The translations under genes and the position numbers were made by a program. 64,000 nucleotides of DNA from the NCBI RefSeq assembly GCF_036099295.1, contig NZ_CP107976.1, forward strand, positions 3,472,001 to 3,536,000, in the 5' to 3' direction. The notes under the pieces are model-generated. The model searched no databases and had not been told where the DNA came from. It worked only from the letters and a program-made list of their open reading frames with translations. Source of the stretch: Streptomyces sp. NBC_00358. Lineage in GTDB: Bacteria > Actinomycetota > Actinomycetes > Streptomycetales > Streptomycetaceae. Within the stretch, counting starts at the first letter, position 1, and the number at the start of each line of letters is the position of its first letter. Below, piece after piece: positions 7,635-17,071 of this stretch.

Positions 7635-9485
7635 TCACGCGGACAGTTCCTCGCGCAGGGCGTCCCGCAGCCGCGCCGCCCGCTCGGAGACCTCCGCCGG
7701 CCCCAGCGACACGGCCCGGTCGGCCCACTGCTGCCCCTCGGCCAGCTCTCCGCGCCGCGCGTACACGAGCGCCAGCCGGAGCGCCGCCCGCCCGTGTCCC
7801 GCGTCGGCCGCGCGGGTCCACCACAGCGCCGCCTCCGGCTCGCTCCCCTCGCGGGCCAGCAGCAGCCCGAGATTGAACGCGCCGTTGCGCGAGCCGGCCT
7901 CGGCGGCCTCGCGGTACCAGCGGGCCGCCTCCACCACGTCACCCCGCGCCGCGGCCAGCATCCCGACCCGCACCTGCGCGCGCCGGTGCCCCTGGGACGC
8001 CGCCCGCTCGTACCACTCCTCGCACTCGCTCTTCTCCTGCGTGGGCTCGCCGAGCTCGTGCGCGGGCGCCGGCGGCCGCCGGGCGTCGAGCACGGCGGCG
8101 AGCCGGTAGGCGGCCTCGGCGCTGCCCCCTCCGGCCGCGCACCGCAGATGCCGCTCGGCGGCCGGCTCGTCGCCCTCCCGCAGCCGTGCGATGCCCACCT
8201 GGAGCGCCGCCTCCGTGTGCCCGGCGGCGGCCGCGCGCTCGTACCACCGCAGCGCGGCGGCGTCATCGTTCCCGGTGGCGCGTCCGGCGTGCAGGATGCC
8301 GAGGTTGAACGCGGCGTCCACGCTTCCGGCCTCCGCGGCCTTGGAGAACCACGGCTCGGCTCCGGCCGCGTCGCCGACCTGGAGCAGCAGGATCGCCAGC
8401 GCGTTCGCGGCCTCGCGATGACCGGCGTAGGCGGCCCTGCGGTACCACTGCTCGGCCTGCGCGGTCCGTCCCTGCTCGGCGCAGAGCAGTCCGAGGTTGT
8501 ACGCGCCGTTCACATCGCCCGCGTCCATCGCGGCCCGGTACCACCGCTCGGCGGTCTGTGTCTCACCGCGCTCGGCGTGCTGGGCGCCCAGCGCGTTGGC
8601 GGCGTTCCCGTCCCCGTCCTGTGCGGCCCGCAGCCACCAGACGGCGGCGCTCTCGGGGTCCCCGGCATCGCGCAGGAGGAAGCCGAGGGCGCACGCGGCC
8701 CGCGCCTCACCGTCCTTCGCGGACGTCAGATACCAGCGCCCGGCCTCCTTGAGATCGCCCCGCTTCTCCAGGATCGCCCCGAGGTGCAGCGCGGCCCTGC
8801 GGTGCCCGCGCGCGGCGGCCTGCCGGTACCACTGCTCGGCGGCCTGCCCCGCGGCACCGATGACACCGTTGTCGCCCACGGCCTCGCCCGAGTCCAGGGC
8901 CTTGCGGTCCAGTGTCCGCGCCAGCCGGTAGGCGGCCTCGCGGTGCCCGCGCTCGGCGGCGGCCCGCATCCACTGCTCGGCGCCGACATCGCTGCGGTGC
9001 TCCAGCAGATCGGCGAGGGCGTACGCGCCCAGCGCGTGGCCCTGCTCGGCGGACTGGCGCAGCCAGTACTCGGCGGCCGGCTCGTCGCCGCGCTCACGGT
9101 GGTGCCGGCCGAGCGCGTGCGCGGCGGCGGCGCTGCCTGCGACGGCGGCGATCCGCCACCATCCGGCGGCCTCGTCGGCGTATCCGCGCTGGTACAGGAG
9201 GACACCCAGATTGTTGGCGGCGGCGCGGTCGCCCGCGGCGGTGGCCGCGCGCAACTGGGGCTCGGCCGCGGCGAGATCGCCGCGGCGCAGCAGCATGGCC
9301 CCGAGGACGCTCATCGCCTCGACGTCGCCGGCTTCGGCGGCCGACCACTGGCGCGCCTCCTCGGCAGCCTCACCAGTTTCGTCCCGGTCGGAAGGCTGCG
9401 TGAGATCCGCAGGCCGCGCAAAGTCCGCAGGCCGCGCAAACCGCCCTGTATCCAACAGAGTTGCCTTGTCCCCCATAACGTCCAT
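7635..9485 (-). CDS. Large Sel1/TPR-repeat protein
   Basis: A 616-residue soluble protein built almost wholly of Sel1-like repeats of about 36 residues. A representative repeat has the pattern A-x-WYRRAA-x-G-x-x-x-A-A-x-x-LG (for example QWYRRAAYAGHREAANAL). Roughly 15 units run from about residue 45 to the end after a disordered N-terminus containing FARPADFARPADLTQP-type repeats. Sel1 solenoids act as protein-interaction scaffolds. No enzymatic domain, signal peptide or membrane segment is visible. ATG 9485 is used; ATG 9476 is also possible. It sits alone between two identical tRNA-fMet genes on the same strand. Partner unknown. Confidence 0.88.
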   Translation of the reverse strand: MDVMGDKATLLDTGRFARPADFARPADLTQPSDRDETGEAAEEARQWSAAEAGDVEAMSVLGAMLLRRGDLAAAEPQLRAATAAGDRAAANNLGVLLYQRGYADEAAGWWRIAAVAGSAAAAHALGRHHRERGDEPAAEYWLRQSAEQGHALGAYALADLLEHRSDVGAEQWMRAAAERGHREAAYRLARTLDRKALDSGEAVGDNGVIGAAGQAAEQWYRQAAARGHRRAALHLGAILEKRGDLKEAGRWYLTSAKDGEARAACALGFLLRDAGDPESAAVWWLRAAQDGDGNAANALGAQHAERGETQTAERWYRAAMDAGDVNGAYNLGLLCAEQGRTAQAEQWYRRAAYAGHREAANALAILLLQVGDAAGAEPWFSKAAEAGSVDAAFNLGILHAGRATGNDDAAALRWYERAAAAGHTEAALQVGIARLREGDEPAAERHLRCAAGGGSAEAAYRLAAVLDARRPPAPAHELGEPTQEKSECEEWYERAASQGHRRAQVRVGMLAAARGDVVEAARWYREAAEAGSRNGAFNLGLLLAREGSEPEAALWWTRAADAGHGRAALRLALVYARRGELAEGQQWADRAVSLGPAEVSERAARLRDALREELSA

Positions 9486-9506
9486 CGTCGCACCACCTGC
9501 AAACTG

Positions 9507-9523
9507 GGTACACCTGGTATACC
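9507..9523. promoter_or_regulatory. Short palindromic site upstream of the Sel1-repeat gene
   Basis: GGTACACCTGGTATACC, 22 bases before the ATG of the Sel1 gene, contains the perfect palindrome GGTATACC (9516-9523) and a related half-repeat. It is placed where a regulator could act on that gene. It may also be chance. Confidence 0.25.
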
Positions 9524-9670
9524 GCAGCCAGTTAGGTCACTTCAGCGTTTTGTCGACATGCCCACAGAGAGACAAGTCAAACACAGAACGCCCAACTCCC
9601 CCCGCATGTCGCGGCACTTCACACGAGTCGCCAGGTCACCGGGGGCGTCCCGGCGTGGCGCCACACACGC

Positions 9671-9707
9671 CGAAGGCCCGGATCCATGAACTGGATCCGG
9701 GCCTTCG
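9671..9707 (-). terminator. Terminator of the second initiator tRNA gene
   Basis: CGAAGGCCCGGATCCA (9671-9686) pairs perfectly with TGGATCCGGGCCTTCG (9692-9707) across a 5-base loop. It differs in sequence from the hairpin after copy 1, so only the tRNA itself is duplicated. Confidence 0.85.
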
Positions 9708-9714
9708 ATTTCAG

Positions 9715-9788
9715 TAGCGGGGACAGGATTTGAACCTGCGACCTCTGGGTTATGAGCCCAGCGAGCTACCGAGCTGCTCCACCCCGCG
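9715..9788 (-). tRNA. Initiator tRNA-fMet (CAT anticodon), copy 2
   Basis: Identical over all 74 bases to the tRNA at 7434-7507, with the same C1/T72 mismatch and three G:C pairs in the anticodon stem. A possible -10 (TACGGT, minus strand, 9807-9802) lies upstream. The flanks of the two copies are otherwise unrelated apart from a shared dinucleotide next to the 3' end. Confidence 0.96.
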
Positions 9789-9831
9789 CCGTTGTGTTGC
9801 AACCGTACCACGGCGCGGGGTGGGCTTCCGA

Positions 9832-12816
9832 TCAGCCGCTTCCGGGGCTCTTTTCGCTGGTCGGACTGCTGCTCGGGCTACTGCTGGGACTCGGGGCGGC
9901 GCTCTTGTCGCCGCCCTTGTCGGCCGTCTTTCCGGCGCCGGAGCTGCCGCCGGTCTTGTCCGCCTTGGCCTGCGCGTCCTCGGCCCGCTTCAGCGCGTCC
10001 TCAAGATTCTTCTGCGCCTCGCCGTACGCCTTCCAGTCACCCTTCTTGAGGGCTTCCTGCCCTTGGTCGAAGGCCTTCTGGGCGTCGCCGAGCGCGGCCT
10101 GGACCGTCGGGTTGCTCGACGTGGGCGGGTTCGTGGTGCTCTGGTCCGGTGGCGTGGTCGAACTCTCCGCCCCGAAGACCTTGTTGAGCGCCTGGCCCAG
10201 CGTGTCCTCGAAGGCGGTGTTGCCGCCGTAGGTCACCAACACCTTGCGCAGCAGCGGGTACTTGAGATCGCCGCCGCGGACGTAGACCGGTTCGGCATAG
10301 AGCAGTCCGCCGTCGAGCGGCACGGTCAGCAGGTTGCCGTACTCGACCTCCGAGTCGCCGCCCTTGAGGAGCCTGATGGACTCGGCGATGGACGGCTCGG
10401 AGTTGAACTGGCTCTGCACCCGCTTGGGTCCGTCGACCGTTCTGCCGGTCGGCAGTTTCAGAACACTGATCTTGCCGTAACCGGGCGTCCCCGCCTCGGC
10501 GTTGACCGAGACGAACGCGCTCAGGTTGTCCCGGCCGTTCGGTGTCATCGTCGTCGTCAGCGAGAACGCCTGCGACGTCTGCCCCGGGAGTTTCATGCTC
10601 AGGTAGTACGGCGGTACCGCGCTGCCCGACTTGTTGGTCGGGTCGTCCGGGACCTGCCACACCTCGCTGCCGCTCAGGAACGTCTGGGCGTCCTTCACGT
10701 GGTAGCGGGTGAGCAGTTCGCGCTGGACCTTGAACAGGTCCTGCGGATACCGCAGATGAGCCATCAGCTCCGGCGAGATCGACTTCTCCGGCTGCACCGT
10801 GCCGGGGAACGCCTTCATCCAGGTCTTCAGGACCGGGTCCTCGGTGTCCCACTGGTAGAGCTTCACGGCGCCGGTGTACGCGTCGACGGTCGCCTTCACC
10901 GAGTTGCGGATGTAGTTGACCTGGTTCTGCTGGGCCACCACCGCGCGCTGGTTGTTGGCCGCCGTCAGCGAGTCCGCCGTGGTGTCGCCGAGCGTGGTGC
11001 GCGACGCGTACGGATAGCCGTTGGTGGTGGTGTACGCGTCGACGATCCACTGGATCTTCCCGTCGACGACCGCCGGGTAGGCGTCACCGTCGATGGTCAG
11101 CCAGGGAGCCACCGCCTCGACCCGTTCCTTGGGCGTGCGGTTGTAGAGAATCCTCGAACCCTCGCCGATCGCGCCCGAGTACATGATCTGCGGCTCGCCG
11201 AACGCCACCGCGTACGCGGCCCTGTTGACGGGGCTCGCGAGGCTGACGCCGCTCTTGCCCTGGTAGCTGGTGGTCTTCTCACCGCTGTCGTCGGAGTAGT
11301 CGATCTCCTTCTGGGGACCGCCGACGATCGAGTACTGGGTGGTCTTCTCGCCGTAGTAGATCTGCTGCTGGTACGCGCCCAGGTCGCCCTTGGACGGCAG
11401 GTTGTACTCGGTGAAGACCGGGCGGCCCTGGTCGGCCGTGGTGCCCTTGGCCGCGACGACGCCGTATCCGTGGGTGTACCGGAAGTGGTCGTTGATCCAG
11501 TTGTTCTTCGGGATGCCGGCGAGGTTCAGCTCACGCAGACCGAGGACCGTGTCCTGTTCCTTGCCGTCCTTGCTGTACCGGTCGACGTCCAGGTTCGACG
11601 GGAAGCCGTAGTAGTTCCGCACCTGCTGGAGCTGCTGGAAGGTCGGCGACACGATGTTCGGGTCCATCAGCCGGATGCTCGCGATGGTGTCGGCGTCGTC
11701 ACGGAGCTTGGACTTGTCCTTGGTGTCGCTCGACCCCGGGTAGTCCTGCACAACGGTGCCGTCGATCCCGTACGCCTCGCGCGTCGCTTTGAGGTTCTTC
11801 TCGACGTACGGCGCTTCCTTGGCCTGCTCGTTCGGCTCGACCTGGAACTTCTGGACGATCGCCGGGTAGAGGCCGCCGATCAGGATCGCCGAGAGCACCA
11901 TCAGGCCGAAGCCGATCACGGGAAGCTGCCAGGTGCGCCGCCACAGCGTCGCGAAGAAGAGCAGCGCGCAGATGACGGCGATGCAGAACAGGATCGTCTT
12001 GGCGGGCAGATAGGCGTTCGCGTCGACGTACCTCAGGCCCGTCCAGTTGCCGGTCGCCTTGAAGTCACTGGACTTGACCGCGAGCCCGTACCGGTCGAGC
12101 CAGTAGGCGACCGCCTTCAGTGCGACGAAGACGCCGAGGAGCACCGAGAGATGCCCGGTGGCCGCGGCTGTCGCGCGCGCTCCCGGGCTGGTGATCCGCA
12201 GGCCGCCGTACAGATAGTGCGTGAGCGCGGCGGCGATCAGCGAGAGCACGGCGGCGGCGAAGCCGAAGCCGAGCAGGAAGCGGTACCAGGGCAGGTCGAA
12301 CGCGTAGAACGAGACGTCGAGGTGGAACTGGGGGTCCTTCTGGTGGAAGGGCACTCCGTTCACCCACATCAGCCAGGTGCGCCACTGGCCCGAGGCGGAC
12401 GCTCCGGCGATCAGCCCCACGAGGGAGGTGACCGCGAGCAGCAGCCACCGCTTGTAGGGCGCGATGCCCATGCGGTACCGGTCCAGGCTCTGCTGTTCCA
12501 TCGACATGGCGCTGAGCGGCGGACGCAGCCGGTGGGCCAGCCAGATGTTGAAGCCCACCGCGGCCGCCATCAGCAGACCGAAGACGAAGAAGAGCCCGAT
12601 CTTGGTCCACAGCATGGTGGTGAAGACCGACGAGTAGTGGACCGAGCGGTACCAGAGCCAGTCCGTCCAGAACCCCGCGAACATGACGAAGGCCATGGCC
12701 AGCACGGCCAGCACGCCCAGTGTCATGAGCAGGGTCCGGACGCGCCGGGACGGCCGGCCCACTCTGATCCGTGACCCCGTCGGGCCTCCGCCACGGTCCG
12801 GCATCTGGAAAGCCAA
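9832..12816 (-). CDS. UPF0182 family large membrane protein
   Basis: A protein of about 990 residues, orthologous to the actinobacterial UPF0182 family (Rv3193c in M. tuberculosis). The N-terminal third carries about seven membrane helices (for example [20 protein letters not shown]). The rest is a large extracytoplasmic domain ending in a Lys/Ser/Pro-rich tail of about 80 residues ([19 protein letters not shown]). Function is unknown. I prefer the TTG at 12816 (encoding MAFQMPDRG...) because AGGTG lies six bases upstream; ATG 12804 and GTG 12825 are alternatives. It is divergent from the PPA1309-family gene. Mycobacteria keep it next to the PDZ protease gene. Confidence 0.9.
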   Translation of the reverse strand: MAFQMPDRGGGPTGSRIRVGRPSRRVRTLLMTLGVLAVLAMAFVMFAGFWTDWLWYRSVHYSSVFTTMLWTKIGLFFVFGLLMAAAVGFNIWLAHRLRPPLSAMSMEQQSLDRYRMGIAPYKRWLLLAVTSLVGLIAGASASGQWRTWLMWVNGVPFHQKDPQFHLDVSFYAFDLPWYRFLLGFGFAAAVLSLIAAALTHYLYGGLRITSPGARATAAATGHLSVLLGVFVALKAVAYWLDRYGLAVKSSDFKATGNWTGLRYVDANAYLPAKTILFCIAVICALLFFATLWRRTWQLPVIGFGLMVLSAILIGGLYPAIVQKFQVEPNEQAKEAPYVEKNLKATREAYGIDGTVVQDYPGSSDTKDKSKLRDDADTIASIRLMDPNIVSPTFQQLQQVRNYYGFPSNLDVDRYSKDGKEQDTVLGLRELNLAGIPKNNWINDHFRYTHGYGVVAAKGTTADQGRPVFTEYNLPSKGDLGAYQQQIYYGEKTTQYSIVGGPQKEIDYSDDSGEKTTSYQGKSGVSLASPVNRAAYAVAFGEPQIMYSGAIGEGSRILYNRTPKERVEAVAPWLTIDGDAYPAVVDGKIQWIVDAYTTTNGYPYASRTTLGDTTADSLTAANNQRAVVAQQNQVNYIRNSVKATVDAYTGAVKLYQWDTEDPVLKTWMKAFPGTVQPEKSISPELMAHLRYPQDLFKVQRELLTRYHVKDAQTFLSGSEVWQVPDDPTNKSGSAVPPYYLSMKLPGQTSQAFSLTTTMTPNGRDNLSAFVSVNAEAGTPGYGKISVLKLPTGRTVDGPKRVQSQFNSEPSIAESIRLLKGGDSEVEYGNLLTVPLDGGLLYAEPVYVRGGDLKYPLLRKVLVTYGGNTAFEDTLGQALNKVFGAESSTTPPDQSTTNPPTSSNPTVQAALGDAQKAFDQGQEALKKGDWKAYGEAQKNLEDALKRAEDAQAKADKTGGSSGAGKTADKGGDKSAAPSPSSSPSSSPTSEKSPGSG

Positions 12817-12967
12817 GGTGCGCACCTCGAAGTCGCTGTTGATCCGTCAGGCCCCCGTGTCGGTGGGCCGTCCGTAAGGCTCCGTGATCGAGGAGCCTCA
12901 TCTATGCAACTTACTCACGCTTTACTCGGTTCCCGATTCCGGTCACGAACGAGGCAGGATTGTGACC

Positions 12968-13510
12968 ATGTCCAACACTCCCATGGCAGCGAGCCCGCTC
13001 ACCCGGGCCGTACTCGAGATCGACGAGTACGCCTCCGGCCTCGGCTGGGACCAGCCCGCTCGCCTCTTCGCCCTCGTAGACACCGCAAGACTGCGGGCCC
13101 AGGAGCCCGGCCTCGCCGCACAGCTCGGCCTGGAGAACGAACAGCAGACCATCGGTCTCACCCCCATCGAGCAGGACGAGATCCCGGCCGGCAAGCCGCT
13201 GGACGATTTCCTCGGCACCATCGCCTGGCCGGACGCCGTCGTCGGCTGCGCGCTCACCGTGGAGCGGCTGATGCTGCCGCCGTCGGCGGAGGCCTCGGTC
13301 CCGGAGGGTCTCAGCGGCAAGAAGCTCACCCAGTGGGTCGCCGCGCACCCGGACCGCCAGGAGGTCCGCATGACGGTCGGCGTGCTGCGCGACGGCACCC
13401 GCGACTCGGCACTGCGGCTGCGTGAGAAGGACGCGGCGACGGAAGTGCTCACGGGGGCGGGCCTGGTGCCGGGCCTCGCGGAGGCCCTGTCGGCGACGTT
13501 CGCGGACTGA
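12968..13510 (+). CDS. PPA1309 family protein
   Basis: A 180-residue soluble protein conserved across actinobacteria and belonging to the PPA1309 family of unknown function. It opens with an amphipathic stretch (LTRAVLEIDEYASGLGWDQPARLFALVDTA), which is the part I recognise. It contains no membrane helix or catalytic motif. ATG 12968 is chosen as the start nearest the conserved region, with AGGCAGGA upstream. It converges on the PDZ protease gene across a strong hairpin (13525-13569). Confidence 0.85.
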   Translation: MSNTPMAASPLTRAVLEIDEYASGLGWDQPARLFALVDTARLRAQEPGLAAQLGLENEQQTIGLTPIEQDEIPAGKPLDDFLGTIAWPDAVVGCALTVERLMLPPSAEASVPEGLSGKKLTQWVAAHPDRQEVRMTVGVLRDGTRDSALRLREKDAATEVLTGAGLVPGLAEALSATFAD

Positions 13511-13524
13511 TCCGCGCACGGACG

Positions 13525-13569
13525 ACGTGGACGGGGCGCCCCTCGGTTCGAGGGGCACCCCGTCCACGT
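13525..13569. terminator. Bidirectional terminator between PPA1309 and PDZ protease genes
   Basis: A near-perfect hairpin with outer arms ACGTGGACGGGG and CCCCGTCCACGT and inner arms GCCCCTCG/CGAGGGGC. It is centred between two convergent genes and can serve both strands. Confidence 0.85.
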
Positions 13570-13636
13570 GAGCGTGCTTGTCTGCCAGGGTGCCCGCGCG
13601 CGTGCCGCGCCGACGTGCCCGGGCGAGCGGTGTCCG

Positions 13637-14734
13637 TCAGCCCTTGGTGGTGCACTTCGGCAGGTCGGAGGTCCGGCCCGCGCTGATGTCCTTGAGAGCC
13701 TTCATCGCGTCGTCGATGGTGTTGACCTTGACGAGCGTGAGTCCGTCGGGGGTGTCCTTGGCGGCGGCGGCGCAGTTGTCCTTGGGCGTCAGGAAGTACT
13801 GGGCGCCCTTGTCGCGAGCGCCGACGGTCTTCATGTCGATGCCGCCGATCGGGCCGACCTTGCCGTCGTCGTCGATGGTGCCGGTGCCCGCCACGAACTT
13901 GCCTCCGGTGAGGTTCCCCGGAGTGAGCTTGTCCACGATGCCGAGCGAGAACATCAGACCCGCGCTCGGACCGCCGACGTCCGCGAGCTTGATGTCGATG
14001 GTGAACGGGAACGTGTGGTCGGTCCCGGCCGAGATCCCGACGATGGCGCGATCGGTGCCGCTGTCGTCGGACTTGGCCGTGGTGAGCGTCACGTCCTTGG
14101 TCGCGGTCGCCGTCGTGTGCTCCTTCTCGGCGGCGGCCTGCTCCTTGGCGGGCACGATCCTGAAGACGACCTTCTGGCCGGGCTTGTGCTTGGTGACCAG
14201 CTTCGCGACGTCGTCGGGCGCCTTCACGGCCGTACCGTCGACGGCCTTGATGACGTCACCGGCGTGCAGCCGTCCCTGGGCCGGGGAGTCCTTGACGACC
14301 GTGGAGACGATCACCCAGGACTTCACCGGGATGCCCAGCTCCTTCAGGGCGGACACCTTGGCGCTCTCCTGGGACTGGCTGAACTCCTCGGCGTTCTCCT
14401 GCGTCGACTGCTGCTCGGTCTTGCCGTCCGGGTAGAGCGTGTCGTGCGGCACGATCTTGCTGTCGTGCGCCAGCCATCCGTACACGGCCTCGACGAGGTT
14501 CATGTTGTAGTCGGCGCTGGTGACCCGGACCGTGGTCATGTTCAGGTTCCCGGTCGTCGGATACGTCTTGCGCCCGGAGATCTGCAGCACCGGCTCACCG
14601 TCGTGGTCACCCAGTGTGTTCACCGTGGGACCCGGTGACATCTCCGAGTACGGCACTTTGATGAACACTCCCGCGCACAGGAGCGCGATCAGGATCAGAG
14701 TGGAGGCGAGCATCGTCGCGGTGCGGCGTGGCAT
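13637..14734 (-). CDS. YlbL-type PDZ / Lon-like (S16) membrane-anchored protease
   Basis: A 365-residue secreted-face protease. Residues about 8-27 form a signal anchor (MLASTLILIALLCAGVFIKV). A PDZ domain spans about 130-210 (KDSPAQGRLHAGDVIKAVDGTAV). The C-terminal third has the S16 Lon active-site region: GGPSAGLMFSLGIVDKL carries the catalytic Ser, and the IGGIDMKTVGARDKGA stretch supplies the Lys. YlbL of Bacillus degrades a DNA-damage checkpoint inhibitor; the target here is unknown. The mycobacterial counterpart is Rv3194c, also next to UPF0182. ATG 14734. All active-site positions appear intact. Confidence 0.92.
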   Translation of the reverse strand: MPRRTATMLASTLILIALLCAGVFIKVPYSEMSPGPTVNTLGDHDGEPVLQISGRKTYPTTGNLNMTTVRVTSADYNMNLVEAVYGWLAHDSKIVPHDTLYPDGKTEQQSTQENAEEFSQSQESAKVSALKELGIPVKSWVIVSTVVKDSPAQGRLHAGDVIKAVDGTAVKAPDDVAKLVTKHKPGQKVVFRIVPAKEQAAAEKEHTTATATKDVTLTTAKSDDSGTDRAIVGISAGTDHTFPFTIDIKLADVGGPSAGLMFSLGIVDKLTPGNLTGGKFVAGTGTIDDDGKVGPIGGIDMKTVGARDKGAQYFLTPKDNCAAAAKDTPDGLTLVKVNTIDDAMKALKDISAGRTSDLPKCTTKG

Positions 14735-14839
14735 GGAACGACAGTACGGGACGGTGCTGTAAGCGCACCGTCGGGGCCGTCCGTACGTGGTGGCGCCCGA
14801 GCCCGCCCGAAGGGCACGCCTGCTCTTCCCGAAGGAATC

Positions 14840-15025
14840 TCACACCGCGTCGGAGGTGGACTTCTCCCGGACGTCGGCCCGCTCCATGGCCTCACGGAAG
14901 CGCGTGTAGCCGGCGAGCTCGACACCGTCTCCCGCTGCCTTGCGATTCCGGCCGGCCCAACTGCCCCACAATCCGGCACCGATCGCTGCCATCAACGGAA
15001 TCAGCAACCAGGCAAGCGCCGCCAT
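14840..15025 (-). CDS. Small single-helix membrane protein
   Basis: A 61-residue protein with one N-terminal helix (MAALAWLLIPLMAAIGAGLWGSW), then a basic patch and a charged tail ending REKSTSDAV. ATG 15025 follows GGGAGG at five bases, which decides the start over a longer frame from 15079. Function unknown. It lies upstream of the PDZ protease gene on the same strand with a gap of about 105 bases. Confidence 0.75.
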   Translation of the reverse strand: MAALAWLLIPLMAAIGAGLWGSWAGRNRKAAGDGVELAGYTRFREAMERADVREKSTSDAV

Positions 15026-15174
15026 GTCGACCTCCCAACCCCAGAGCGACCGCAACTGACTGATCAGCAGATTAACCATCCGCAGTGTTAACGCTCACGG
15101 CAGGGCCCCGGTTACGCAACCGGACGGCGGGTGAGAAGTCGGTCAGTCCTCGGCAGCGGAGAATCGCGCCGGTC

Positions 15175-15636
<462 letters not shown>

Positions 15637-15765
15637 GCCTCCATCGTGCCGCACCCCGCCGACACCGTGGAATACGGCTTTCACCCGGCACGCGCGCGTA
15701 CCGCTTGGAGCCTCCTCCAGAAGGTGCGGGCAGCGCCCGGGCACGGGCACCACGCCGGCCCGGTG

Positions 15766-16881
15766 TCAGATCCTGCGCCGGGCCTTTCGCGCACGCCGCA
15801 CCACCGCTGCCGCGCCCAGGAGGGCCACGGTCGCGCCCGCCGCGCCCGCCGCGGTCGCGTCCTTGCGTCCCAGCCGCCGTCCGGCCACCGTGTGACGCCC
15901 GGCGACCTCCTCCAGCAGCTCCGCCAGGACCTCCTCGTTGGTCCAGCGCGGCCGCCATCCGGCGTCGTGCAGGCGGCTCCCGCTCACCACCCAGGGGTAC
16001 ATCGTGTAGGCGAGGTCCCCGGCGGGCGAGGGCGTCAGCCCGATCCGGTGGAGCCGGGCGGCGGCGCCCAGCGCGACCGCGGACGGCAGTTCCATCCGCC
16101 GGATCCCGCTCAGCTCCTCCACCTGCTCCTGCTCCAGCCACCCGTCGCACCCGACGGCCAGTTCGCCCTCGACCTTCTCGACGACCGCGTACTCCAGCGC
16201 GCTGCACAGATCCTCGATGTGGCAGAACTGCCAGGCGGGCTTCGACCCCGCCACGACCAGCAGCCGAGGAGACTCGAAGTACCTGGTCAGCGCGGTGTCC
16301 GTACCGCCTCCGACGAGCACGCCGGGCCGCACGACGGTCACGTTCAGTCCAGGGTGCGCCCGCGGCGCGCGGCGCGCGAGCCGCTCGATCTCCAGGAGGT
16401 CACCGACGCCCGTCGCCTCGGCCGTGGCCCGCAGTTCCGCGTCCTCCGAGAGAGGCAGCTCGTTGTCGGGCAGCGCCCCGTAGACCATGGCCGAGGTGCA
16501 CAGCACGACCCGGTGGACCCCGGCCGCCGCCGCGGCGGTGAGCACGGTCTGCGTCCCCCGGACGTTGTACGCCGTCCGGGCCGCCGCGTCCGTCTCCAGA
16601 TCGAGGTCGAGCGCCAGATGCACCACGACGTCCGCGCCGCGCAGCTTCTCGGCGATCGCCGGGTCCCGGACGTCGAGGATGTGCCACTGGGCGTCGACGC
16701 ACTCGCCGCGCCGCTCGTCGATGGCGACGACCTGCCTGATCTCCTCGCTGGCGGCCAGCCGCTCGGTGAGCAGCGCGCCCACACCGGCCGCGGCGCCGGT
16801 GACCGCGACGACGGGGCCGCGCGAGGCTGGGCTGGTTGAGTGGTTTCGCGCTGCGCGAACCTGCGGATCTGGGGAACTCAC
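15766..16881 (-). CDS. NAD-dependent epimerase/dehydratase family (extended SDR) protein
   Basis: A 371-residue extended SDR. The nucleotide-binding loop TGAAAGVGALLTERL is at about residues 27-41, DVRDPA follows the second strand, and a substrate-side VYGALPDNELP occurs near 130. The classical YxxxK catalytic pair is not evident in its usual place, so activity is uncertain. The C-terminus is unusual: an Ala/Gly-rich helix (ATVALLGAAAVVRRARKARRRI) followed by basic residues could be a membrane anchor. GTG 16881 with GGAGA upstream is preferred. It is divergent from the DUF2342 gene. Substrate unknown. Confidence 0.82.
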   Translation of the reverse strand: MSSPDPQVRAARNHSTSPASRGPVVAVTGAAAGVGALLTERLAASEEIRQVVAIDERRGECVDAQWHILDVRDPAIAEKLRGADVVVHLALDLDLETDAAARTAYNVRGTQTVLTAAAAAGVHRVVLCTSAMVYGALPDNELPLSEDAELRATAEATGVGDLLEIERLARRAPRAHPGLNVTVVRPGVLVGGGTDTALTRYFESPRLLVVAGSKPAWQFCHIEDLCSALEYAVVEKVEGELAVGCDGWLEQEQVEELSGIRRMELPSAVALGAAARLHRIGLTPSPAGDLAYTMYPWVVSGSRLHDAGWRPRWTNEEVLAELLEEVAGRHTVAGRRLGRKDATAAGAAGATVALLGAAAVVRRARKARRRI

Positions 16882-17071
16882 CGGGCGTCTCCAGCGGTTG
16901 TCTTCAGTAATGGACGCGTGTGACGCGCCCCTACCAGGTGGCATCCATCCTGCCGCAGGCGACGAGTCGGCGAAGCACCGAGGCCCGATCGGGTTCAGGT
17001 GTCTACGCTGGGTGGTGTTGTGGGCAGCCGCCGTCGGAACGAACCGGCGGCCTTACCAGCCGAGGAATCCC

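Noticed and set aside
7434..9788. tRNA genes as phage or ICE attachment sites (two identical direct copies bracketing DNA)
   Set aside because: The repeated sequence is a complete tRNA gene in both cases and the segment between encodes only a Sel1-repeat protein; no integrase or mobile gene is present.
9730..12774. A 1014-codon open frame on the plus strand opposite the UPF0182 gene
   Set aside because: It is the antisense shadow of a long GC-rich gene. It is rich in Arg, Gly and Val without any family motif, while the minus strand encodes a clear UPF0182 protein.
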